Origin: Heterohyrax brucei
Lineage: Eukaryota > Chordata > Mammalia > Hyracoidea > Procaviidae
Assembly (NCBI GenBank): GCA_028571685.1
Contig: CM053142.1
Location: 124,736,796 to 124,800,795, forward strand
Reading direction: 5' to 3'
DNA: 64,000 nt
Shown in pieces: positions 45,721-56,725 of this stretch (its first letter is position 1; each line of letters begins with the position of its first letter). Below the pieces are notes generated by a model. It saw only the letters and a program-made list of their open reading frames with translations, searched no databases and was not told the DNA's origin. Both the position numbers and the translations under genes were made by a program.

Positions 45721-46242
45721 TGTTATGGACTGAGCTGCATCCCACCCCCCACCCTCCCCCTGCCCCCACTGCAAATACACGTTGTAAATCCTAACTCCCT
45801 CTACATGTGGATATAACTCCATCTGGGACTGGTTTTCTTTGTTAGGTTAATGAGGCCACATCAGTGTGGATGTGTTTTAAACCAATCACTTTTGAGATAT
45901 AAAAGGGCAGATTAGGCACAGAAACAAGGAAGCACAAGTGGAGAGAGACTGATGGCTTGGAGATCACCAAGAAAGTAAACAGGGGGAGAGGCTGAGGCAA
46001 CAGTTTCTTCCTTGAGCACAGGGCAGAGAGCAGAGAGCGGCACCCTCAGTCCAGACTTTCAGCTTCCTTGACTGTGAGGCACGGCGCAGGACCAGACAGT
46101 TTCCTTCTGTTGTGCACAGGGTTGCTATGAGTCAGAACCGACTTGACAGCACCTAACAACAACACTGTAAGAAGATAAATTTCTGTTCGTTGAAATCACT
46201 CCCTTGTGGCATATCTGTTATAACAGCGCTAAGAAACTATCA
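45721..46242 (+). mobile_element. MaLR-type LTR, solo, with nested SINE tail
   Basis: Begins 'tgttatggactgagctgc', has a C-rich block at 45742-45772, 'tgtaagaagataaatttctg' and ends near 'gctaagaaactatca'. A sense AfroSINE tail ('tatgagtcagaaccgac', 'cacctaacaacaacac') interrupts it at about 46095-46167. Confidence 0.75.
46095..46167 (+). mobile_element. AfroSINE 3' end, nested in LTR
   Basis: 'ggttgctatgagtcagaacc', 'gacttgacagcacc' and 'taacaacaacac'. Only the 3' part inserted. LTR sequence resumes after it. Confidence 0.8.
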
Positions 46243-46294
46243 GGCTTCCAAATCAATGAAGTGATCTTCTCAGGTCTACAAATCCACCCAAGGT

Positions 46295-46490
46295 AATTTA
46301 CTGCCTGACTACACTGGGACCAGCTAGGGTGGGATCCCATGGATCTGCACTGAGTGCTGCCTGCCCCGCTTCATCACCATAACCTCGAGCTGGTTATCTG
46401 ATAACTTCTAAGCCTTGGCTTCCTCATTCATAAAGCATGGCTGTCTGTACATGCTTGTTATGAAAATAAGATCGTACCCACTATTTGATC
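46295..46490 (+). mobile_element. MIR-like fragment, sense
   Basis: 'gagctggttatctgataac', 'taagccttggcttcctcattc', then 'tgttatgaaaataag', in the order of the MIR core and 3' end. Old and uncertain. Confidence 0.5.
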
Positions 46491-46499
46491 AGCAATGCC

Positions 46500-46709
46500 T
46501 CTAACAAATTTTTGTCAGCTGATTCCCACTCATGGTGACCCCACATGTGTCAGGGTAGAACTGTGCCCCACAGAGCTTTCAGTGGCTAATTTTTTGTAAG
46601 CACATAGCCAGGCTTTTCTTCCCAGTTACCTCTGAGTGGACTTGAACCTCCAACCTTTTGGCTTAAAGGTTAGCAGCCGAGCCTGTTACCTATACCACAC
46701 AGGGACTCT
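46500..46709 (-). mobile_element. AfroSINE, antisense, long old subfamily
   Basis: 'ttttgtcagctgattccc', 'actcatggtgaccccac', 'tggctaattttttgtaagc', 'gagtggacttgaacctcc', 'aggttagcagccgagcc' and the head 'ccacacagggactc'. It is longer than the short subfamily by the 'ggctaatttttt' block. Confidence 0.85.
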
Positions 46710-47267
46710 GAGTATCACCCCTGCATATGGTAAGTTCCTAAGCCAGTGCTGGTCAGGAACAGTGGTTCTGATTTTGATCACCTGCTTTGCCCACCAATGG
46801 CCCGCGGGGGCACTGGTTTTCAGGGGTGAGACTTAGCTGTTCACTACTTGACAGAGCAGGTGAACTACACTATAAACTGTTAAAGCCTCTTGTCCGTCCT
46901 CAGCTCCTTTCTTCCCCAGACCCTCCTCTCTCAGGGGGTAATCAGAGAGAACACTTGTCAAACAGAGAAAGTTGAAATCCCTCATGTGACTCCAATGCTG
47001 GTTGCAGATCATTAAACATTCACCAGGGAGGTTCATACTGCAGAGACATGGTAAATGCCATGTCTTCACAGAATTGCTGAGCTTAGAAACCTTACTAGTT
47101 CAATCTTCTCATTTTAGAGATGAAGAAATCAAGATTTAGGGATTTTCAAGGAACCCAGCATTCTTTTTCTCTTCCTAATATTTGGCTTCCCTCCTGCTCA
47201 GGGTGGAGTATTAGTTTCCATCTCAATCTCCAGCCTTCTTTGAACACTTTGGGCAGCTTCAAAAAAC
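46710..47267. other. Unassigned sequence
   Basis: No gene. A weak MIR-like piece lies at 47095-47160 ('cattttagagatgaagaaatc'). Confidence 0.3.
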
Positions 47268-47431
47268 AAAGAAAATCCCACTACTGTTGAGACGACTGTA
47301 ACTCACAGGGACCTTATAGGACAGAGGAGTACTGCCCTACAGAGTTTCCAACGAGTGCCCAGTTCATTCGATCTGCCTCTGTTTTGGGTTAGCTGCTGTT
47401 TAACACTTAACCACTACGCCACCAGTGTTTT
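47268..47431 (-). mobile_element. AfroSINE, antisense
   Basis: 'aatcccactactgttgag', 'gggaccttataggacag', 'gagtttccaacgagtgcc', 'taaccactacgccacc' and a decayed head. Diverged from the other short-subfamily copies. Confidence 0.85.
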
Positions 47432-47513
47432 CTTGGGCAGCTTACAGACAGCCAAAGTCCTGAGACAGAAGAATGCTCACTGGTACATCCTGTCACCCTA
47501 TAGCTAAGGTTAC

Positions 47514-47931
47514 TGTTATGGATTAAATGGCATGACCCCAAAGCATGTATTAGGATCCTTGCCCCTATACCTGTCAGTGTGGTTCTGTTCGGAAATAGCA
47601 TTTCCTTTCCTACGTTAGTAAAATCACAGCTGAGTAGGGTGCACTCTAAATTGAAGCACTTCCGAGCTACAAAAGAAGAGCAGATCTGAGACACAGGGAT
47701 GCACAAACTGGGGAACAGATACCACATTAGGATTACCTACAAGCCAAGGAGTGATAGAGAACCAGGAAATGTTTGGGATTCTGGGACTACAGACAAGAAA
47801 GGACACCGCCAAGATCCTGATTTGGACTAGCAGCCTCCGGGACTGTGAGAAAACAACAAGTGTGTGTTGACCGTGTGTTAAAGCTGCCCACTTAGGGTTC
47901 TTACGATACAGCTGGACTAGAAAACTAGACA
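47514..47931 (+). mobile_element. MaLR-type LTR, solo
   Basis: Begins 'tgttatggattaaatgg', has 'acctacaagccaaggag', 'gactgtgagaaaacaac', 'aaagctgcccacttagg' and ends 'actagaca'. The 5-bp flanks do not match clearly, so it is either old or a recombinant. Confidence 0.75.
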
Positions 47932-48589
47932 AGTAGAGTTCTCCTCAGTCCCTGGATTCGCACCTCAATCCAGCTGCTACCTTTTGTTTGTTTGCTTTTT
48001 TGTCTGCAATATGTTTTTGCTCCATGCCTGTGGCGCCCACCCTCGCTCCTTGCTCCTTTGTAAAATTCAGTAATATGAAAAATGACGAACTCTGGTGAAT
48101 TTTCCTCTAGACAATTACCAGGGACAAAAATAGTGAAATGAGAACAAATGAGAGTGACCCAGAAGAAAAGGGAGAGTGTGCACCCAGAGAGGTCACTTAC
48201 TCGGAAGCCAGTGTGTTGAGAGTCACCATCTGGGGACAGTGCAGTCCCCTGGCTTGTGTCCTACATAGCTGAGCAAGGGAAACACGCACTGGAAATCTAG
48301 GTATGCCCTAAATTAGTGAGTGGAGACCATGGCTGCAGATTCTAGACAGAGCCAAAAGATCAATCTGAAGCAAACCTGTCTTGCATGTTGGGGGTACCAA
48401 CAGCTACAGTGAATGAAAACATGCTACACATATGTAGGGTTCAGGCTTCTTTGGAGGCTGAAGTTGTAACTATAAAAAAATTGACTACTATTCAATCTAA
48501 GTGACCTTGAGTGTAATGGAAATCCCAGTAACACCACAATTTTACTGACCAAAATCAGACCTTTTGAGACCTTTCTCCACCTCCTTTGC
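47932..48589. other. Unassigned sequence
   Basis: No gene or named repeat. A 'tttgtttgtttgc' tract lies at 47985. Confidence 0.3.
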
Positions 48590-48670
48590 TTCCTTTATTT
48601 CAACAAATAGGCCCTGAGCACCTTCCCTACGTCAGGTACTGTGACAAAAGACTGACATGCAACCTAGGAT
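48590..48670 (-). mobile_element. L2 fragment, antisense
   Basis: 'tttcaacaaataggccctgag' and 'cttccctacgtcaggtactg'. The stretch to about 49060 may be more of this old LINE. Confidence 0.5.
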
Positions 48671-50164
48671 AAGAGTCTCTGATTTTCTTTGCCATGTCAG
48701 TTAAACAGGAATCTGTCTATGGAGGGTTTTGGGAAGAGGGGTGCTCAGCCTATGGGCAATGGCCTGAAAAATGAGCAAGAGGGACAGCTGTGAAGGGAAA
48801 TCAGTTCAGGCAGAAGTAACTGCATGAGAGGTGACTCCACCACGGGGAGAAACGAGCTTGGTGTGCACAAAGAGCTGGTACAAGCCCAGGGTGGCTTGAG
48901 TTCAGTGAGAAAGATGGGAGCAGGGGGTGCTGGAAAAGCGGGCGGCAGTCAGCCGGGAGAACCTCAAAGGCTGTGCAAAGAGTGTAGACGACTTCAGTGG
49001 TAAGCTATAAGGAGTTATGAGCAGAGATCTTTTAAGGTGATTATTCTTGTATGTAGACAATAGACTGGGAAAGGACAGAGCCCAAACAAGGGGACAGGAG
49101 CATGCTGCTGAAGTTTAGGTGACAGTGAATAAAGGTGGAAACAATGGGAAGTAATGTACTCTGTCCCATAACTGGGAGGTGGTGTTTCTCCTAATATAGC
49201 CATCTCTTTCATATTCCAGGTCCCTGTGCACCTGTATTTAATAATGTCAACCCTAGACAAATTGCACCAACTTGCCTGGGTCCCTTGAAAGAGTACTGGA
49301 AAGTTGGTGATGGTGTCAACATTGTGACTGCTTCAACTAGCAATACAGTTTTCTAAAGGGCCTAAGCAGAGCTGAGCTGGCTTCTGGAGCTCTGAAAGGA
49401 TACAAAGATTTGATTCCTGCTACATATGAGCTCTAGCCTATCAGGAGAGACAGAGTGCGAGACAGACCCAATTATGCCGCAATATGAAAAGTCAAACAAT
49501 TGCACAGGTAAGGGAGGACTGTGGGTCCCTGACACAGGTCTCTGTCTGGGACAGGTAGGGAGCAATAGGAAAAATCTAGAGGAAGAAATGACAATTAAAT
49601 GGAATCTTCTAGAAGACATTTCATGGGTTTGCTAGAGGAAAGCATGTAGCATGTTACAGAGACAAGTGCTAGGAGACTGGTTCTGGGAGATGTAAACACA
49701 TGGTCTGGTCTTGCCAGAGCTGTAAGGTGCAAGGACACAAAGTGACAGCAGACGATGACAGAGACAGGCTGAGACACTACAGGGTTTGGACTTTATTCTG
49801 GAGACAAGACACTGAGGGGCTTTATATGGGGAAACGAGTGGCCACTCCATGTGCTGGCAGCCTTGGGGATGGACCGCATGGGCCCCAGTGAAGCACCTTT
49901 CCCCATGAGGAGACCCCATGGGGTTCCTGAAAAGAGTCTACCAAAGATGCTGCTGGCTACCGACAGCCACTGACAAATAAGAGAGGGGGGCAGGAAAGGG
50001 AAAAAGTAGGGAGAGCACACTTCCCAGGTTTCTGGTTTAAGTGACGGTGTGCTTGGTGGCACCTTAAAACAAATTTGGTACACCGGAGAAAAAGCACCAT
50101 TTGGGGACAGAAAGTTCATTTTCATTGGACATTGTAACAGTGAGGAAGTTTTCAAGACATCTTA
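48671..50164. other. Unassigned sequence with possible old LINE
   Basis: 48800-49060 and 49700-49850 share the style of an ancient L2 3' region ('ggactttattctggagac'), without proof. No gene is supported. Confidence 0.3.
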
Positions 50165-50170
50165 TTTATT
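50165..50170 (-). terminator. Possible poly(A) signal
   Basis: AATAAA on the minus strand, about 305 bp past the stop of the candidate terminal exon. No experimental support, and AT-rich DNA yields this hexamer by chance. Confidence 0.4.
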
Positions 50171-50700
50171 CCTAACTTACCTTGGTGCAGAAAGGATTTA
50201 AAAGAAGATTACACAGACACAAGATATATCAAAATAAAAAGTACACGTAGGGGAAAAAAAAGCTAGGAATTAACGAAAGTATGTGTTGTATGGTCCTTTC
50301 ATTTCCTGGAAGTGGGTCACAGATGCTTCTTAACAGGCAATACAGAAACAAGTATGATCAATTTACACATCTTGGGCCCCAAATGTAAGAAAAAGCACAT
50401 CAGCTATCTCTCTCTTTCCCCAAACGGCACGTAAAGTCCTCTAGAGTGCTTAAAGAGGAGAACCCCGTGAAATTCAATGGGGAAGTTCTTCAGTAGAATT
50501 TGTAAAGTAACCACAGTAGCACACTTCATAGAGCTGCTTCTTAGGAAGTTTCTCAGTGGAGGCCGACAGCATCGGAAGGCAGTTCAGGAGCATTTTAAGA
50601 GAATCAAATGCGCTGTTCAGTCTCAATCCAGGGAAGGATTGTGGAATTTCTAGAGGGATGCTGAGACTGGCATCCTCCATAAATATTGTTTCTCTCACTA
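50165..50700 (-). CDS. Candidate 3'-terminal exon with stop and 3' UTR, gene unknown
   Basis: On the minus strand an AG acceptor (...gattctag) ends at 50701, and the exon enters with two bases of a split codon. The open frame then gives 73 codons from 'RETIFMEDASLSIPLEI' through 'SFPGLRLNSAFDSLKMLLNC' to 'TNSTEELPH' and a TGA at ~50474-50476. The composition is balanced and protein-like and no repeat overlaps. After the stop there are about 300 bp of AT-rich 3' UTR with AATAAA (50165-50170 in complement). I do not recognise the protein. It may be the last exon of a minus-strand gene or an alternative end. It could still be a chance frame: the pyrimidine tract before the AG is only fair. Confidence 0.5.
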
Positions 50701-50701
50701 G

Positions 50702-51414
50702 AATCTTTCAGGAATGCCAAAAGGTAGCAATTTGATGTTTACTCTAACAAAACACACAGACAGAAGCTACACTGTACACCTGGCCATATTCTCTGAAAGA
50801 TGGGTAGACTTAGGGGTGTAATGGGAATGAAAATCTGAGGAACTGTAGAAATTCAGCACTAACAAGTGACTCAGAAAAGACCCTCCTATTCCGCAATGAG
50901 GTGGGACAGTGAGGTAACAGGGTAGAGATTTCCAGAGGCAGGTGGTTGGCTTTATCAATGGGCAACATCAGAGTGTAAGTGGCAGATGAAGGCGTGTGAG
51001 CTGGCTAAGGGACAGGATATTGACAAGCTAAACCATGAGGGGACCTGGGGCAGCAGATTCATTGCCCAGGAACCCCAGGAGAAGAACTGAGAGAGCGAAC
51101 CCCGGGAGTCAATGGAAAAGACTTTCAAGAAAGGAAGAGTTGAGTGTGCATTTACCAAAGCGGCCTTCACTTTATGCCTGCTGAAGCTGGAAGCTTACTA
51201 CCTTGCTAACAGACAAGCCCGAAAAATCTGAGTGGTTTAACATGATACAAGTTTATTCCCAGTTCACATGAAGTCCAATGTGCAGTCGGTGTGATGCAGC
51301 AGGCTGTGTTCCACAGTCACAGGGCACCAGGCTGCTGGTGTTCGCCCAGCTGTAGCACGCACTTCTAAGGCCATCCTGGTCTGCCAGTGTCTAGATGGCA
51401 GAAGGGAGACCAGA
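50702..51414. other. Unassigned sequence, probable intron
   Basis: No gene. On the minus strand this lies immediately upstream of the candidate terminal exon. Confidence 0.3.
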
Positions 51415-51826
51415 GGATGGTATGTGTAAACTGGATGGCTTGAAACCACCAACTTCCACTATCTCACAGAGATGGGAGGCCAGAGATCTGAAGGCACGGT
51501 GTCAGTATGTCAATGCTCGTTCCTTCTGGGGGCTCTGAAGAAGAGTCTGCTCCTTGTCCTAGATTTTGGAAGTTTCTGGCAATACTTGGGTGTTGCTCCA
51601 ATCTCTGGGTCTGCCACAGAGTGTTCTCCATGAATGTCTGAGTCCCTGTGTCTTTACACAGCTTCTTACAAGACTGTCATTTACCAGATTTAGGGTTCAC
51701 TCTAAATTAGGGTTATCTTAATTAGACTACGTCTGCCAAGACTATTTCTGAATAAGATCACATTCTCAGGAACAAGGAGTGAGAATGTTAACATATCATT
51801 TGGTGGACATAATTGAACCCACAGTG
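51415..51826 (-). mobile_element. MaLR-type LTR, antisense
   Basis: The reverse strand begins near 'tgtgggttcaattatg', then 'gagaatgtgatcttattc', 'aattaagataaccc', 'gaaggaacgagcattg', 'tctgtgagatag' and 'caagccatccag'. It is more diverged than the 33507 family. Confidence 0.65.
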
Positions 51827-52232
51827 TGGAGGAGGTTCCCACAGGTCACGCCAGAAAAGCGGCACACATCACCTTCACCCACAGCCTCCTATCTGCAACT
51901 TTGCTGTGTACCACACAAGGCTGGGTAAGGGAGTCCCTTGTATCCAGAAAAAGAAGAGAAGGTTTGTAGAGCAGGCAGTCAGCTCTGCCTGCTCTACAGT
52001 AAGACAAGTATTATGCAAATGTGGAAGGCAGAGTCAGAGCTGCAGCGAGGGAAGACGTGGAGCCAGGGAACACAGACTCTGCTGGAGAATCCTGTGTGCA
52101 AAGGGAAGGCACACACTAAAGGAGCACACAACAGTGACCTGAGAGGACATGGAACATGTTTACAGGCAAACAGGACACGCCAGCAAGAAGGGAGCACACT
52201 GACACACCACGCCTGGGAGAACGGGTGGTGGT
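51827..52232. other. Unassigned sequence with perfect hairpin
   Basis: No gene. It contains the 34-nt inverted repeat at 51965-51998, listed separately. Confidence 0.3.
51965..51998. repeat. Perfect 14-bp inverted repeat, 6-nt loop
   Basis: Left arm 'tgtagagcaggcag' (51965-51978), loop 'tcagct', right arm 'ctgcctgctctaca' (51985-51998). All 14 pairs match. Confidence 0.92.
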
Positions 52233-52430
52233 GTTAACTGCTGTTGAGTTAATTCCAGCTCATGTGGTGACTCCACGTGTGCAGAACAGAACTGCTCACA
52301 GGGTTTCACCGCTGTGACCTTTCAGAAACAGATGGCCAGGGCTACCTTTCAAGGAGCCTTGGGCAGGTTCAAATCATCAACCTCTTGGCTAGCAGTTAGG
52401 AACTTTGCAGTTTGCATCACCCAGAGACTA
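52233..52430 (-). mobile_element. AfroSINE, antisense, long old subfamily
   Basis: 'taactgctgttgagttaatt', 'ccagctcatgtggtgac', 'gagccttgggcaggttc', 'cctcttggctagcagtt' and a decayed head. Clearly diverged. Confidence 0.75.
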
Positions 52431-52539
52431 TAAAAAAAGGATGTTAGAGGCTGTTTTCAGAGAAGGTGGCACCAAGAACACTGGTGGAAGAGTATAAAGT
52501 GTATCCTGAAGCGAAACAAGCCAACAAACAAACCAACAC

Positions 52540-52725
52540 ACTAGAGGATGGAGAGGAGGGGACAAGTGTTGGCTGAGTTCGTATCCGAAGTAAAGAGTGA
52601 AAAAGAAGAGTGCGCTGTCACAGGGTGAGGAGAGCAGACGCAGAGAGGCAGGGGCTTGGAGTTTCATACAGCAAATTGACTTACATGGTAAACTTTCACT
52701 TAATCACAATAAAAAAATAAAAATA
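52540..52725 (+). mobile_element. L1 3'-end fragment, sense
   Basis: 'gaagagtgcgctgtcacag', 'gtgaggagagcagacgc', 'aactttcacttaatcac' and an A-rich end. Same family as 39820 and 61190. Confidence 0.75.
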
Positions 52726-52737
52726 ACAAACATATCA

Positions 52738-52795
52738 CTTTGATAACTAAGATGCACCTGACTCAGGCCATAGCCTTTTCAACTGTTTCAAAAAA
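52738..52795 (+). mobile_element. Small RTE fragment, sense
   Basis: 'actaagatgcacctgactc' then 'aggccatagccttttcaac', matching 43870-43912 of the RTE. A SINE antisense scrap ('accattgccatcaagttg') follows at 52808-52850. Confidence 0.65.
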
Positions 52796-52807
52796 CAAAA
52801 CAAAAAC

Positions 52808-52850
52808 ACCCACCATTGCCATCAAGTTGATTCTGACTCATAGCAAAGCT
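52808..52850 (-). mobile_element. AfroSINE 3' tail fragment, antisense
   Basis: 'ccaccattgccatcaag' followed by 'ttgattctgactcatagc', then unrelated sequence. Confidence 0.65.
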
Positions 52851-53655
52851 AAATACAGCAAGGTGCAAATGTCCATGAAAAATCCAAAGATAAAGACAGC
52901 TGTGGTGTGCCGGCTTTGCCTGATTTTTGCAAGATCTAACGTGGGATGTGTTTACTCCGTGCAGCTCCACATACCCATACTCTACACATCACACACAAGT
53001 AGGTTAAGAAATTGCTGAGTGCAACTTCTGTCTGCATTGCACTGTTAGACATTTCCAGCATGGTAAGCCTGAGAGTTCTTGTAGGAATGCTGGGTCAACC
53101 AGAAGACCACTTGCTGGCAAAGTACCAAAATAATAATTAACGCCGGCATATGTAATTACGTATCTGACACAGAAAGTACAGTGACTCTGAAGAAGGGAAG
53201 AGCCTAGCTCCTCCTGGGGCAGCAGTATCACCCCTGGAACAGCCCTCACTAGTAGACTGGTAGGAGCGGAGGGGCAGGGAGGCTTTTTTCAGAAAAGGCG
53301 AAGAGGTGTGTAGGGTGGTTCTGCATGGAGCACTACTTCAGCCTTGTAAGAGGCAGCACTGTGACGGCCGTGACACACAGCGGAAGCCTGCCGATGCTCA
53401 TCTGTGTGATGGCACTCGTCCTCAGAGGGGAGAGGGCACAGCTGACCAGTCACCCACAAATCTCTGATTTCTGTCCTGATCAAAACTTAGCCTGTTTGAG
53501 AGATTGCTTCTAAGCTCAATAATTCAGTACTCCCTCTAGAAAATTACTGGATACCTGGTTTGTTGGATCTTGATTGTTTGACATGTATTAAACAAAAGTG
53601 CTCTGTGAGCCAGAACCACCGATTACGGGGATGACGCATGACCCGGCTGCAATTT
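52851..53655. other. Unassigned sequence
   Basis: No gene with support. Frames at 53004-53249 (-) and 53325-53513 (+) lack splice sites. Confidence 0.3.
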
Positions 53656-53875
53656 TTTAAGCTGTACTTTAGATGAAGGTTTATAGAACTAGCCTCTCAT
53701 TAAACAGTTAGTACACATATTGTTTTATAACATTGGTTAACAACCCCACAACATGTCAACACTCTCTTTTTTTGACCTAGGGTTCCCTATACCAGCTTTT
53801 TGGTCCCCCTCTGCCTTCCAATCCTTGCTCCTGGGCTGGTGTGCTCCTTTAGTCCCCTTTGTTTTATGAGCCAGG
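53656..53875 (-). mobile_element. L1 3'-end fragment, antisense
   Basis: 'gtactttagatgaaggtttat', 'ctctcattaaacagttag', 'caacatgtcaacactctc', 'gctcctgggctggtgtg', as in the start of the L1 at 29936. The sense SINE tail 'gttaccatgagtcagagg' and 'aagctaacaacagcc' follows to 53935. Confidence 0.75.
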
Positions 53876-54064
53876 CTGCATTTTGTTACCATGAGTCAGA
53901 GGCCAACTCAAAGGAAGCTAACAACAGCCATAGGCAAGTGCTTGTATGAAAGGCACAGTGCTGGAAGTGTGACACTGGTTCTTAAGAGCACCATGGCAAA
54001 ACTCTTATGGGTTGCTGATGGGGAACTGCAATGTTAGTAATAATCATTATTACAGCAGTAAAAC

Positions 54065-54285
54065 GAATAGTAGGCATTCACTACATGATAGGAACTATGC
54101 TTAGCATTACACACTTTAAATAATTTAGTGTTCCCACCAATGTTTTACTGATAAGGAAATGAAGGTGCAGAGAGGTTGGGAACTTTGTTGAAGGTCACAC
54201 AGCACTGCAAGTGTAGAACGGGATCTGAACTCGGTTTGTCTGCCTCCAGAATCTGTGCTATTAACCACTATGTAGGCTGCCTCAG
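54065..54285 (-). mobile_element. MIR, antisense, nearly full
   Basis: 'ttactgataaggaaatgaagg', 'ttgaaggtcacacagc', 'ggatctgaactcggtttg' and 'attaaccactatgtaggctg' follow the reverse MIR in order. Confidence 0.8.
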
Positions 54286-54966
54286 CAACAGCACTCTGTT
54301 TTACATAGTGGGCCTCTGCTCCAAGATTTCATTTAAATAAAGGGCCTGGAAAGCACAGAATACTGTCGAACCATTTCCGAGATGACCTATTAACATCGAG
54401 AACTGGAGCAGTTCTTTTGGAAGGAGGCACCTATGTCCTTGACCAGCCAGCTCAGAGTCACAGCATGATTGACAGAGGGGGTAAAACAATAATAGCAAAA
54501 ATAAAGTTGTCAGCAAGAGCAGAAACTCTGACATGGAAAATAGGCAGGATAAGGAAGGAAAAAAACAAGCAAGGATGTGAATGAGTGTGAAAATTAATTG
54601 CATGAATCCAATTTTGAAATGTCCCCGAGCTGGGCAGCACAGCCCAGCACAGAGGGTCAGGACAGCACGAGCAGTGTGACTGTGGGCGTCTTGTGCCGCT
54701 CAGCCCCCAGGAAGCAGCGACTTTGACTTCACAGCTTATTCTTGCAGGAAAAAGAAAAACCGTATGTACTCATGGAATGCCTAGAACCTGGAGGCTTTTT
54801 GAAGGGCTTTGCTGAAAAAGGACTTTTTCTTTGTTACTTAGAGACAACCACTGCTTGCCAAAACACTAGGTAAACAAAAGCACAAAGCTGGAGAACTGGG
54901 AAGAATATTAAAGACTGCCCAACATGCCCTCAAAGAACCTAAACTGTAATTGTAAATGACTTGGAG
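54286..54966. other. Unassigned sequence
   Basis: No gene. The small minus-strand frames in 54301-54640 have no support. Confidence 0.3.
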
Positions 54967-55075
54967 GCGCGCGCGCGCGCACACACACACACACAGACAC
55001 AGACACACAGACACACACAGACACACACAGACACACACAGACACAGACACAGACACACAGACACACACAGACACA

Positions 55076-55113
<38 letters not shown>
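54967..55113. repeat. (CG)n(CA)n(CAGA) microsatellite, Z-DNA-prone
   Basis: Starts with a CG run at 54967-54980, then alternating CA with interspersed CAGA units, and ends in a pure CA run (about 55078-55110). The overlapping 'ORFs' on both strands are artefacts of the repeat. Confidence 0.95.
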
Positions 55114-55515
55114 TGGTCCTATGGAGGTTGCTGGCTTGAATTTAGCATGCTGTCCAGACCCAACCTAGTAAGAACAAAGTAGTCAAGTCCAGGGCTAATA
55201 GCAGTCTTGTTGGTTGAGATGAGCTGTACTTCACACTGGAGTTTTAAAACAGTTTCAGATTTCTATCTGAGAAGTTAGTAACATATACTTTCATATCAGC
55301 TCCAAAGTGAGTGCTGTGTTGCTGTGGCCAATTCCATCTGGTCAATTACAGCTCATACAGTGAGCACACAGGACAGCAGCCCTCTCATATTCAAGACATC
55401 TGTACTATTTACCTTGCATTGTTTTTATTATAAACAAAGACACATGAATGTGTCAATCTTTATTATTTGTAGCAGTGGTAGTAATGATAGCAGTAATAAT
55501 ACTACTGTTAATTCT
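55114..55515. other. Unassigned sequence
   Basis: No gene. A short 'gtagtaatgatagcagtaat' tract lies at 55476. Confidence 0.3.
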
Positions 55516-55656
55516 CCCAGCCCAAACCCATTGCTGTCGAGTTGATTTTGATATAGAACTGCCCCCATAGTTTCTAAAGAATGCCTAGTGGTTTCGAACT
55601 GCTGACTTTTCGGTTAGCAGTCACAGCAGTTATCTCCTACACCACTAGGGGTTCCA
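55516..55656 (-). mobile_element. AfroSINE, antisense, with internal deletion
   Basis: 'aacccattgctgtcgag', then a gap where 'gactcatagcgac' would be, 'agaactgcccccatag', 'ttttcggttagcagtcac' and the head 'cactaggggttcc'. Confidence 0.88.
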
Positions 55657-55869
55657 TGGATGTTAATAACTAACACTTATTAAGTGATTTCCAAGTGCCA
55701 GGTAGCTGCTTGCCTAAATACGTCACATATATTAACTTAGTATGCAATAGTCAATGTTTTTTCATGCATTATCTGCCCCAACTCCTTACTCTATTTTTCT
55801 GCTATATTTTGTCCACAAGACTTAACCAACATGTCAAATACGATCTGTTTTAGTTACTTAAATGTACTG

Positions 55870-56175
55870 CCAGTCTCCCTTTACTAAAACGTAAGCTCCA
55901 ACAGGGCAGGGAGTTTTCTCTCTGTTGTTAACTAAGCCTTTAGTTCCTGGAAGAGCACCTGGCCCACAGTAGGCATACAAATATATTTTTAATGAACCTA
56001 TTTAATCCTTGCAAAGACCCATGAGATAGGGTCTGCTATAAGTTCTATTCTTCAGACGAGGCAGCTGAAGCACAGACTGGATATTCATTTCCACAAGGCT
56101 ACAGCAGAACTTACAGAGCTGGGCTTTCAATCTAGACTACCTGGCTCCAAATCCTGGGCTTTTAACCAATATCTA
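55870..56175 (-). mobile_element. L2 then MIR pieces
   Basis: 55870-55990 has the sense L2 3' end 'gtaagctccaacagggcagg', then 'cacctggcccacagtagg'. 55995-56175 is antisense MIR: 'catgagatagggtctgctat' and 'acgaggcagctgaagcac'. The entry strand is for the MIR part. Confidence 0.6.
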
Positions 56176-56189
56176 GCATTTCTCTTTTC

Positions 56190-56425
56190 TTAAAAGTTAT
56201 TTATTTACTCTTCATTGTGTTCTAAGTGAAACTTTACAATTTCAATCACTTTATCATATAGAAACTTGTTATGTGACCCCAGCTGCTCTCCCCACACTGT
56301 GACAGCACACTCCTCCCCTCCACCTCGTATCTCCCATGTCCATTCAGCCAGCTCCTGTCCCCTGTCTTCTCATCTCACCTCTGGGCAAGAGGGGCCCAGT
56401 TAGTTTCCTCTATCTACTTAAGCCA
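56190..56425 (-). mobile_element. L1 3'-end fragment, antisense
   Basis: 'cattgtgttctaagtgaaac', 'gttatgtgaccccagctgc', 'tgtgacagcacactcctcc', 'ccattcagccagctcctg', the reverse of the family at 61190-61625. Confidence 0.75.
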
Positions 56426-56474
56426 AGAAGCACAGACTTTCCCAGAATTGTTTCCTGTCTGACTCTCTTTCAAC

Positions 56475-56725
56475 AGAAACAATAGCATTTATTAAGTGCC
56501 TACTGTGTGCCCAACACTGAAGTCAGTACTTCATACACTCTCTAATAAAGCGATTCCAAGAAGTAGACTACTATTATTATTTTACTCACATAGAAGAGAA
56601 AAAACTGCATCTTCGATGGAGCCAGTACCTTGCTCAAAGTCATTCTGAAAGCAGTGAAACAAGAACTCAGATTTGAGCCTGAGTCTCAAGTCCCTGTGCT
56701 TGACCACTAACCCACTCTGTGTCCT
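56475..56725 (-). mobile_element. MIR, antisense
   Basis: 'attaagtgcctactgtgtgc', 'gcttgaccactaacccac' and the intervening decayed core in the right order. Confidence 0.75.

Noticed and set aside
51938..52237. Plus-strand frame spanning the hairpin
   Set aside because: No splice support, and the perfect inverted repeat makes part of the frame self-complementary.
54838..55182. Four overlapping long frames rich in Cys-Val or His-Thr
   Set aside because: They are translations of a CA microsatellite in different frames, not genes.
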